Below, one piece after another: positions 26,106 to 32,769 of a DNA stretch of 64,000 bases (position 1 is its first letter; every line of letters begins with the position of its first letter). The stretch is from Dyella caseinilytica (lineage in GTDB: Bacteria; Pseudomonadota; Gammaproteobacteria; Xanthomonadales; Rhodanobacteraceae). The stretch is from positions 2,976,001-3,040,000 of the forward strand of contig NZ_CP064030.1 of the NCBI RefSeq assembly GCF_016865235.1, given 5' to 3'. Both the position numbers and the translations under genes were made by a program. The notes below the pieces were generated by a model, which made no database searches, had not been told where the DNA came from, and saw nothing but the letters and a program-made list of their open reading frames with translations.

Positions 26106-26503
26106 GGCTTCATCTGCACATTCACGATGACGCCGTTCTGAATGAGCACATTGTTGCCGCTGTTCTGGATCACCGAAGGCAGACCGGATGCCCCGGCGAA
26201 GGAATCACCGGTGATCGAGTTAGTCCCCGTGACCACTTGCGACGCACTGTTGCCAGTGACCGCACCGGTAAGGTTCTGGTTGCTTTGCACCAAACTACTG
26301 CCACCGCTGTAGTGCTCCAGCGTTCCAGCGCTGACCGCCATGCCGAATCCATCGACATTCGCCGGCTGCGCATTGGTTGTTGTTGCTGTGTGATTCCCCG
26401 GTTGCGCTGCAGATGTGCTTGGAGGATTGGCAGCCAGCCCCACTCCAGCCCATCCCATGACGCACACCAGCGCTACACCTGCTGCAAGGCTTGAAAGAGA
26501 CAT
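26102..26503 (-). CDS. Small secreted subunit with GG-leader-like motif
   Basis: The protein has 133 residues. The signal peptide ends GVGLAANPP. The segment GFGMAVSAGTLEHYSGG has the same spacing as the motif in the downstream exported protein. The remainder (LTGAVTGNSASQVVTGTNSITGDSF) is Asn/Ser/Thr/Gly-rich. It ends SVIQNSGNNVLIQNGVIVNV, closely matching the C-terminus of the large Gly-rich subunit upstream. The gene overlaps the C39 peptidase start by 4 bp. It is probably a minor fibre subunit or nucleator, by analogy with FapB; this is inference. Confidence 0.7.
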   Translation of the reverse strand: MSLSSLAAGVALVCVMGWAGVGLAANPPSTSAAQPGNHTATTTNAQPANVDGFGMAVSAGTLEHYSGGSSLVQSNQNLTGAVTGNSASQVVTGTNSITGDSFAGASGLPSVIQNSGNNVLIQNGVIVNVQMKP

Positions 26504-26546
26504 GACACGACTCCGCTTGCGTTCGGCGCATCGTTGACGACCGTGT

Positions 26547-26612
26547 GCCAGCCGACTGCACCAACAGCCGGCTGGCCCTTATGGCAACCGGGGAGCGATG
26601 CGCGCTCCCCGG
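26547..26612 (-). promoter_or_regulatory. Two hairpins between large and small subunit genes
   Basis: GCCAGCCG/CGGCTGGC (26547-26554 with 26569-26576) and CCGGGGAGCG/CGCTCCCCGG (26589-26598 with 26603-26612) are perfect stems in the only sizeable gap (126 bp) of the operon. Neither has a U-tract. They could stop or stabilise part of the transcript so that the large subunit is made in excess. Confidence 0.5.
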
Positions 26613-26629
26613 TGCCGATCAGTCGCTAC

Positions 26630-27553
26630 TTAATGGCCGCCCACATTCAGGTTGGCCTGTACAGTCACGCCCTGCTGGATCAACGCTGCTGCGCCGCTGT
26701 TCTGCGCAATCGTGGTAATGCCAGCTGCTGCGGCTGCCGTGCTATCCATCGCGTTGGACATGGAGAAGCTGCCAGCATCGGCTGACGTACTTCCGCCTGC
26801 GCCACCCGCACCACCGCCGCCGCCGGATCCGTCACCACCCGCTGCTGAGCCACCGGCTGCACCGGCTCCGCCGGCACCTGCCGTGCTGGCGACACCACCA
26901 CTGGCTCCACCGGTTGCGCTACTGGTTCCAGTCGTGGCCGACGCTGCACCTGCTGTATTGGTGCCGCCCGTGCCCGAGCCTTCGCCACCTGTAGCCATTC
27001 CACCGCTACCACCCTTCGAGCCACCGTTGGCGCTAGCTTCGCCACCTTCGCCCGATGTGCTTCCTGCTGCACCACTTCCCGCTGCAGCGTCTCCGCTGCT
27101 GGAGCCGGATCCGCCAGCCTTTCCACTGTGGGCATAAGCATTGCCGCCATCACCGCCCATTCCGCCGGCACCGGCGACAGCGCTGCCACCAATACCTTGA
27201 CCGCCGCTACCACCTTTACCGCCGCTTGCACCTGCGTTATCGGTTGCGTTGTTGCCGATGCCCCATACCTGGACATTGCTGACGTAACCGGTGAGATTGG
27301 TGCTGGCGACCGCTTCGCTGGTGTTGAAGGCGTCGTTGACGGACGAGGTTGCCGTAGCGCCGTTGTTGGCTGCGGAAGTACCCATGCCATCGGAATAAAC
27401 ATCTCCGGAATTGGCGCGGTCGTTACCCGAACTGCTATCTGTGCTGGTATTGGTGCTGTTGTTGTTGTGTTGGTTGGAGTTGTTGTTTGCCATAGCCGGG
27501 AGAGCAAGTCCCAAGCCAAGCATCAATGCCGTGAAGATTAGAGTCTTGCGCAT
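26630..27553 (-). CDS. Silk-like Gly/Ala/Ser-rich secreted protein, candidate fibre subunit
   Basis: The protein has 307 residues from MRKTLIFTALMLGLGLALPA with GGGAGGAATCAAC before the ATG. After the signal peptide come an Asn/Ser/Thr-rich block (NNNSNQHNNNSTNTSTDSSS), a unique block (about 55-105), then about 150 residues of Gly-Gly-Ser/Ala/Asp/Thr low complexity. It ends with a non-repetitive C-terminus ITTIAQNSGAAALIQQGVTV. It is first in the operon and the best candidate for the abundant exported material. Composition differs from classic FapC repeats, so homology cannot be claimed. Confidence 0.7.
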   Translation of the reverse strand: MRKTLIFTALMLGLGLALPAMANNNSNQHNNNSTNTSTDSSSGNDRANSGDVYSDGMGTSAANNGATATSSVNDAFNTSEAVASTNLTGYVSNVQVWGIGNNATDNAGASGGKGGSGGQGIGGSAVAGAGGMGGDGGNAYAHSGKAGGSGSSSGDAAAGSGAAGSTSGEGGEASANGGSKGGSGGMATGGEGSGTGGTNTAGAASATTGTSSATGGASGGVASTAGAGGAGAAGGSAAGGDGSGGGGGAGGAGGSTSADAGSFSMSNAMDSTAAAAAGITTIAQNSGAAALIQQGVTVQANLNVGGH

Positions 27554-27641
27554 GTTGATTCCTCCCGGGAATGGATGCGACGACCCCCTGCTTTTTGCGT
27601 GTACAGCGCCATACACTCGCAAAGCGCATGCCAGTTGTGCC

Positions 27642-27663
27642 GTTGCGTACGCGCATGTACAAC
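27642..27663. promoter_or_regulatory. Imperfect 22-bp palindrome upstream of the fap-like operon
   Basis: GTTGCGTACGC/GCATGTACAAC is a dyad with two mismatches per arm, about 90 bp upstream of the first ATG. It could be an operator. The rest of the 27554-27909 gap contains no gene I can support. Confidence 0.3.
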
Positions 27664-27909
27664 GCGCAATGAAATCAATCCATTACAGAAGATGCATTGA
27701 GGCGTATCAGCGAAATCGCGTCAGGAAGGGATACACAAATGCAACACTGCTCAGCGACGCAGACAAACTTCCCTACGCAAACCTATCTGCACGCATTGCA
27801 GGACAAGGCATCACGGCCATAGCCCCGAAACGCCGGGATGTGTCACGGATGTAACACCTCAGATCCACGCATGGCACGCTCAAATACGAATATTTCGTCA
27901 ATGCCACGT

Positions 27910-27940
27910 AAAGAAAGAGGGAGCCTGCGCCCCCTCTTTC
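27910..27940 (-). terminator. Intrinsic terminator of the prpBC operon
   Basis: GAAAGAGGG and CCCTCTTTC form a 9-bp stem, followed on the minus strand by TTTACG. It lies 25 bp after the prpC stop. Confidence 0.7.
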
Positions 27941-27965
27941 GACATCCTCATATTTAAAGAAGCAA

Positions 27966-29114
27966 TCAACGCTTCTCGATCGGCACGTAGGTGCGATCTT
28001 CCGGACCGGTGTAGTTCGCGCTGGGACGGATGATTTTGCCGTCTTCGCGCTGCTCGATCACGTGCGCACTCCAACCTGAGGTGCGGGCGATCACAAACAG
28101 CGGAGTGAACATGGCGGTCGGCACGCCCATCATGTGGTAGGCGCTGGCCGAATACCAATCGAGGTTGGGGAACATTTTCTTCAATTCCCACATGAGCTTC
28201 TCGATACGCTCGGACACATCGAACAGGGTCGGATTGCCGCCATCGGTGCACAGCTTGCGCGAGATTTCCTTGATGATCTCGTTGCGCGGATCGGACACGG
28301 TGTAAACCGGATGACCGAAGCCGATGATGATTTCCTTGCGCTCGACACGGGCACGGATATCCGCTTCTGCATCAGCGGCATTGCGGTAACGGGCAATGAT
28401 TTCCATCGCCACTTCGTTGGCACCACCATGTTTCGGGCCACGCAGCGCACCGATCGCACCCGTGATGGCCGAGTACATGTCCGAGCCGGTGCCGGCAATC
28501 ACGCGCGCGGTAAAAGTCGAGGCATTGAACTCATGTTCCGCATACAGGACCAGCGACCGATCCAGCGAATGCGCACACAGTTCGCTTGGCTTCTTGCCGT
28601 GCAGCAGATGCAGGAAGTGTGCGGCGATCGATTCGTCTTCCGTCTCGGTCTCGATGCGCTTGCCGTTGTGGCTGAAGTGATACCAGTACAACAGCATGGA
28701 GCCGAAGCTGGCCATCAGGCGATCGGCGATATCACGCGCGCCGGTGACATTGTGGTCATCCTTCTCCGGCAACACCGTGCCGAGCACCGAGCAACCCGTA
28801 CGCATCACGTCCATCGGATGCGTTGCCGCCGGCAGCAGCTCCAGCGCACTCTTCACCGGTGCTGGCAGGCCGCGCAGGCGCTTCAGCTTCGCCCTGTAGG
28901 CATTGAGCTCAGCCCAGTTCGGCAGCACGCCGTGCACCAGCAGATAAGCCACTTCTTCGAAACAGCCCTTGGCTGCCAGATCGTGAATGTCGTAACCGCG
29001 ATAATGCAGGTCGTTGCCGCTGCGGCCGACCGTGCACAACGCGGTATTGCCCGCCGCCACGCCAGAGAGGGCGACGGATTTCTTCGGTTTGGGGGCGGTG
29101 GATTGCTCGCTCAT
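27966..29114 (-). CDS. prpC: 2-methylcitrate synthase
   Basis: The protein has 382 residues. It is a citrate-synthase-fold enzyme condensing propionyl-CoA with oxaloacetate. Catalytic residues are visible: His in GPKHGGANE, His in GFGHPVYTVSDPR, and Asp in FPNLDWYSA. YRGYDIHDLA, DDHNVTGARDI and EHEFNASTFTARV are typical of PrpC. It follows prpB on the same strand with an 87-bp gap and ends at a terminator. Confidence 0.96.
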   Translation of the reverse strand: MSEQSTAPKPKKSVALSGVAAGNTALCTVGRSGNDLHYRGYDIHDLAAKGCFEEVAYLLVHGVLPNWAELNAYRAKLKRLRGLPAPVKSALELLPAATHPMDVMRTGCSVLGTVLPEKDDHNVTGARDIADRLMASFGSMLLYWYHFSHNGKRIETETEDESIAAHFLHLLHGKKPSELCAHSLDRSLVLYAEHEFNASTFTARVIAGTGSDMYSAITGAIGALRGPKHGGANEVAMEIIARYRNAADAEADIRARVERKEIIIGFGHPVYTVSDPRNEIIKEISRKLCTDGGNPTLFDVSERIEKLMWELKKMFPNLDWYSASAYHMMGVPTAMFTPLFVIARTSGWSAHVIEQREDGKIIRPSANYTGPEDRTYVPIEKR

Positions 29115-29201
29115 CGGATCATGCTCCTGGTGCGGTACTGGAACTTTGCGATACTGGAACTCAAGGCTGCGCAGGGTGCCACAGCCGAAACGAAGCCGTG
29201 T

Positions 29202-30086
29202 TTATTTTTTGCTGGAAAAAAGTTCGTCGAGCTTGTCTTCATAGGCGTGATAGCCCAGGAAGTCGTACAGCTCTTCGCGCGTCTGCAGTGTGTCGATGAT
29301 GTTCTTCTGCGTGCCTTCGCGGCGCACGGTTTCGTAGAAGTGCAGCGCCGCCTTGTTCATGGCGCGATAGGCGCCGCAGCAGTACAAGGCGATATCCACG
29401 TTAGCGCTACGCAGTTCGTCAGTGGTGAAGAACGGCGTGGAGCCGAACTCGGTGAGGTTGGCCAGAATCGGCACCTTCACCGCGGCCCTGAAACGGCGGT
29501 AATCGTCCAACGTCTTCATCGCTTCCGGGAAGATCATGTCGGCGCCTGCCTCCACGTATGCGCAAGCACGATCGATCGCGGCATCAATGCCTTCCACCGC
29601 GGCAGCGTCGGTACGCGCCATGATCACGAAGCCGGCATCGGTACGCGCATCGACCGCTGCCTTGACGCGATCGACCATCTCCTCCTTCGGCACCACTTCC
29701 TTGCCGGGGCGATGGCCGCAGCGCTTCTGGCCAACCTGATCCTCGATATGCACCGCCGCCACGCCGATATTGATGAACGAGCGAATCGTACGCGCGATAT
29801 TGAAGGCGCCGCCCCAGCCGGTATCGATATCGACCAGCAACGGCATCTGCGTGGCATCCACGATGCGGCGTGCGTCAGTAAGCACGTCTTCCATGGTGCT
29901 GATGCCCAGATCCGGCATACCCAACGAATTGGCCGCCACGCCACCCCCGGAGAGGTACAGCGCCTTATAGCCGACACGCTTGGCCATCAGGCCGGCGTAG
30001 GCGGTGATCGCACCGATCACTTGGAGCGGATTTTCGGCGGTGAGCGCCGCACGGAAGCGGCTTCCGGCAGAGTTGAGCTGGGTCAT
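29202..30086 (-). CDS. prpB: 2-methylisocitrate lyase
   Basis: The protein has 294 residues from MTQLNSAGSRFRAAL. It belongs to the isocitrate lyase/PEP mutase superfamily: YLSGGGVAANSLGMPDLG, DIDTGWGGAFNIARTI, HIEDQVGQKRCGHRPGKEVV with the KxCGH active-site loop, and MARTDA. It cleaves 2-methylisocitrate to pyruvate and succinate. Its ATG overlaps the upstream DUF2332 stop by 4 bp, so it is translationally coupled to that gene. Confidence 0.96.
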   Translation of the reverse strand: MTQLNSAGSRFRAALTAENPLQVIGAITAYAGLMAKRVGYKALYLSGGGVAANSLGMPDLGISTMEDVLTDARRIVDATQMPLLVDIDTGWGGAFNIARTIRSFINIGVAAVHIEDQVGQKRCGHRPGKEVVPKEEMVDRVKAAVDARTDAGFVIMARTDAAAVEGIDAAIDRACAYVEAGADMIFPEAMKTLDDYRRFRAAVKVPILANLTEFGSTPFFTTDELRSANVDIALYCCGAYRAMNKAALHFYETVRREGTQKNIIDTLQTREELYDFLGYHAYEDKLDELFSSKK

Positions 30087-31258
30087 CTTGGGTCTCCGAA
30101 ACGACGAATTGTAAGTGATGTGGCAGCCTGGCCATGCCGCGGCGCAGTACGCAGCAGTTCGTCTGCAGCGGCGGCATGCCAGAAAATCTCGGCGCCATGC
30201 GCCTGGGCGTCCGCCAGATGCAGGTCTTGCGGTCCTGGCCAAAGGCTCAGAAGCAGGCGCGGATGACTGCGAAAATCAGCCATCTCGAAGCGCAGCCAGG
30301 CCAGCGGCGTTACCGCCGTGGCGGCCTGTCCGGCCATACGAATCGCCGATTCGATCCGCGCCTGAACATCCGGCGGCAGATAGGTCCAGAAAATGGTGTG
30401 GTAGATCACCGTGGCGACGCCAACGGGCCATGGCGCAGCAAGCACATGCTCAATCCATGCCGACGCATCCGCCTGCTCGACACGCACCGCGTGCTGTGCG
30501 GCAACGCCTATCGCAGCATCCAGCTGCTTTAGGCGGGAGGATTGATCCGCCCACACATAGGCACGCAGTCGCTGGCGTTGTGCTTCATCGGAAATATCGA
30601 TCGGCGAACGGTCGCATGCGTCACGAGCAGCGACGTTCAGTGATGTCGCAGGCGGCAACTCGCCGTGCCATACCGGCGCCAACACCAGCGTGCTGGATGC
30701 ATCACCCACCAGGCTATCGCCAAGACGGTAGTGATAACGATCCCAGTTCGTGTTGAGGCCAGCGCTGGCGCCAAGCTCGAACAGGCGCAGCGGCAAACCT
30801 GTGTGCGCGGCTATCGTCATGAATCCACCAAGCAATACGGCTGAGCGCCCTACTTCATTGGTTTGCGGTGGCGATGCGAGGTATTGCGTGAGTACAGGCG
30901 CATGCAACCTCAACGCTTCCACCACTGCGCGTTGAAGCGCGAGCTCAGTCGCTTCACCGTTGCCGCCGGGATAATGCCGTGCCAGTTCCGGCGCACTTCC
31001 ATCCAACACCAGCGCATGCAAGGCACCCGCCACACGCAAAGGCAACGCATCGTTCATCGGATCGCCCTGCCACGTGGCAACGGCTTGCAATGACGGATCG
31101 CCTTCGCGCATCGCCTGGATCAATCCACGCAACAAACGCGCGGTGAACGGTGAACCGTGCTCATCGCAGTACGTTGCCTGCCTGGTAAAGGCGTCGCATA
31201 CCGTTTCGAAAGTGGCCACGGGGATAGCCAGGAAAATCCGGGGACACCACTGTGTCAC
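30083..31258 (-). CDS. DUF2332 family protein
   Basis: The protein has up to 391 residues (GTG 31258; internal GTG 31219 also possible; neither has a clear ribosome-binding site). The fold-typical order is FTRQATYCDEHGSPFTARLL, then ARHYPGGNG, GRSAVLLGGF, LRLFELGASAGLN and YHTIFWTYLPPDVQ. FELGASAGLNTNWDRY resembles a nucleotide or SAM-type glycine loop, so a methyltransferase-like fold is possible. The function of DUF2332 is unknown. It is the first gene of the DUF2332-prpB-prpC operon, suggesting a link to propionate metabolism. Confidence 0.8.
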   Translation of the reverse strand: MTQWCPRIFLAIPVATFETVCDAFTRQATYCDEHGSPFTARLLRGLIQAMREGDPSLQAVATWQGDPMNDALPLRVAGALHALVLDGSAPELARHYPGGNGEATELALQRAVVEALRLHAPVLTQYLASPPQTNEVGRSAVLLGGFMTIAAHTGLPLRLFELGASAGLNTNWDRYHYRLGDSLVGDASSTLVLAPVWHGELPPATSLNVAARDACDRSPIDISDEAQRQRLRAYVWADQSSRLKQLDAAIGVAAQHAVRVEQADASAWIEHVLAAPWPVGVATVIYHTIFWTYLPPDVQARIESAIRMAGQAATAVTPLAWLRFEMADFRSHPRLLLSLWPGPQDLHLADAQAHGAEIFWHAAAADELLRTAPRHGQAATSLTIRRFGDPR

Positions 31259-31263
31259 GCGGA

Positions 31264-31302
31264 AATATATTGATCAATCTTGATTAAAAGGATCAATATA
31301 TT
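31264..31302. promoter_or_regulatory. Operator-like perfect inverted repeat between prp operon and HTH-citrate synthase
   Basis: AATATATTGATC (31264-31275) and GATCAATATATT (31291-31302) are exact reverse complements, spaced by 15 bp. TTGATCAA (31270) and TTGATTAA (31280) are further half-sites inside. It fills nearly the whole intergenic region between divergent genes and is strongly AT-rich in GC-rich surroundings. It is the natural binding site for the adjacent HTH protein, in autoregulation and control of the prp genes. Confidence 0.75.
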
Positions 31303-31306
31303 GCCC

Positions 31307-32524
31307 ATGCGAACCGACTACCTTTCTGCCCAGGAAGCGGCATCACGCCTCGGCGTGAGTCTGGCCACGCTCTACGCCTATGTCAGCCGAGGCCACGTCG
31401 ATTCACGTCCCGGCACCGATGGACGCAGCCGGGAATACAGCGGCAGCGATATCGAGCGGCTGATCGAGCGCCGTCAGGCAGGCCGTGGTGCCGCACAAGC
31501 TGCAGCGCACAGCCTAGCCTGGGGCTTGCCGGTGCTCGAAACGAGGATCTCACTGATCCGCTCGCACGGTCACTATTACCGCGGTCAATCGGCGATTGCG
31601 CTCGCCGAATCAGACGCGACGCTGGAAGACACCGCACGTCTGCTCTGGGATTGCGGCGAACATGATCCCTTCGCCATCACTCCCATGCGGCAGTGGCCGG
31701 AATCGGTCGCATCCCTGCTCTGTCATCACACCCTACCGCCGTTGGCACGCATGGCAGCCGCATTGCCGCTGCTGGCGCTCGACGCTGAGCATCCCCATAG
31801 CAGCAGTCCGCTACATCGCCGCAACTACGCCGCTCAACTGCTGCGTGAAACTGTCGCGATGCTCTGCGCCACCCATCCAGATGCGCTGCCGATCCATCAG
31901 CAAATCGCGGCAAGCTGGCACATCGAAGATGCCGGCCTGCCGGAACTGGTGCGTTGCGCCTTGGTGCTTTGCGCTGATCACGAACTGAACGCGTCTGCGT
32001 TTGCCACGCGTGTCGCAGCCTCGACCGGCGCGAGCCTGCACGCCGCAGCAAGCGCGGGACTGGCAACCTTGTCCGGTCCTCATCATGGCGGCGCCACGGC
32101 GCGCGCTTACGCCTTCATCCAAGACATGCTTTCCGAAGGGCATCCTGCAGACAAAGTACGCGAACGCCTGCAGCGCGGAGACACGATCCCCGGCCTTGGA
32201 CATCCGCTTTACGCCGAAGGCGATCCGCGCGCGACAACGCTGATGAATGCGTTGCGCGAAACACGGCCACACCCCGCAAGACTTGCGCACATCCAGAAAT
32301 TGGCTGACGTGATGCAAGCGTTGTGCGGCACGCGCCCTAATCTGGATTTTGCATTGGCGGCCATTGCGTACGCCTATGACCTTGATGCCGACGCTGCCAT
32401 GACGATCTTCGCAGCGGGGCGCATGACCGGTTGGCTTGCACATGCACTGGAGCAACAGGAAAGTGGCAGCCTGATACGGCCACGAGCGAATTACGTGGGC
32501 CGCATGCCTGTGCGCGACGAGTGA
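31307..32524 (+). CDS. Citrate synthase fused to N-terminal HTH DNA-binding domain
   Basis: The protein has 405 residues from MRTDYLSAQEAASRLGV (TTG at 31301 has better spacing from AAAAGG). Residues 5-60 form a MerR/excisionase-like helix-turn-helix with wing: LSAQEAASRLGVSLATLYAYVSR, then RSREYSGSDIERL. The remainder is a citrate-synthase fold with catalytic residues kept: His in GPHHGGA, His in GLGHPLYAEGDPR, Asp in PNLDFALAA. It lies divergent to DUF2332-prpB-prpC with the palindrome between. It is probably a transcription regulator that senses a methylcitrate-cycle metabolite through its enzyme domain; it may also be catalytic. Confidence 0.85.
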   Translation: MRTDYLSAQEAASRLGVSLATLYAYVSRGHVDSRPGTDGRSREYSGSDIERLIERRQAGRGAAQAAAHSLAWGLPVLETRISLIRSHGHYYRGQSAIALAESDATLEDTARLLWDCGEHDPFAITPMRQWPESVASLLCHHTLPPLARMAAALPLLALDAEHPHSSSPLHRRNYAAQLLRETVAMLCATHPDALPIHQQIAASWHIEDAGLPELVRCALVLCADHELNASAFATRVAASTGASLHAAASAGLATLSGPHHGGATARAYAFIQDMLSEGHPADKVRERLQRGDTIPGLGHPLYAEGDPRATTLMNALRETRPHPARLAHIQKLADVMQALCGTRPNLDFALAAIAYAYDLDADAAMTIFAAGRMTGWLAHALEQQESGSLIRPRANYVGRMPVRDE

Positions 32525-32578
32525 GTCGCATTGGCCTTGTTTCACTCAGCCAGACTAGGCATACCATTCTCCAGAAAG

Positions 32579-32605
32579 CAAAAAGCCCTGCAGAGACAGG
32601 GCTTT
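32579..32605 (+). terminator. Hairpin after HTH-citrate synthase
   Basis: AAAGCCCTG-CAGAGA-CAGGGCTTT, with A's before and GTGC after, lies about 55 bp beyond the stop. It is the last host-like feature before the prophage end. Confidence 0.65.
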
Positions 32606-32651
32606 GTGCAAACTGGCGGAGAGAGAGTCCGCGTGCGGAGCATTCCGCATT

Positions 32652-32721
32652 GTTCGCCATTGTCCGCAAAACGTTGATGTGGCGCGGTTTGCTAAGGGTT
32701 GGGCGTTCGCCAGTGTTCGCA
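32652..32721 (+). repeat. Two 17-bp direct repeats upstream of int (possible arm sites)
   Basis: GTTCGCCATTGTCCGCA (32652-32668) recurs as GTTCGCCAGTGTTCGCA (32705-32721), 15 of 17 identical and 53 bp apart. Further TTCGC pieces lie nearby. Repeats between the attachment region and int fit integrase arm-type binding sites. An att core cannot be named without the right end; CTGGCGGAGAGAGAG near 32612 resembles the reversed 3' end of a tRNA and is one candidate. Confidence 0.5.
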
Positions 32722-32769
32722 CATATTCGCTACAATCCCAGTCTCAAACATGGGTAGGAACATGGGTAG

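Noticed and set aside
26680..27519. Alternative frames across the Gly-rich gene, and possible PE-PGRS-like assignment
   Set aside because: GC-rich repeats open all frames; only the minus frame with signal peptide and ribosome-binding site makes sense. Gly-richness alone is not homology.
28134..30266. 710-residue open frame on the plus strand opposite prpC/prpB
   Set aside because: It is the antisense of two clear enzyme genes with high-GC codon bias; the His/Arg/Gln-rich translation has no domain.
32604..32640. Possible tRNA gene at the prophage boundary
   Set aside because: Only a short TGGCGGAGAGAGAG piece resembles a tRNA end; no cloverleaf can be folded.
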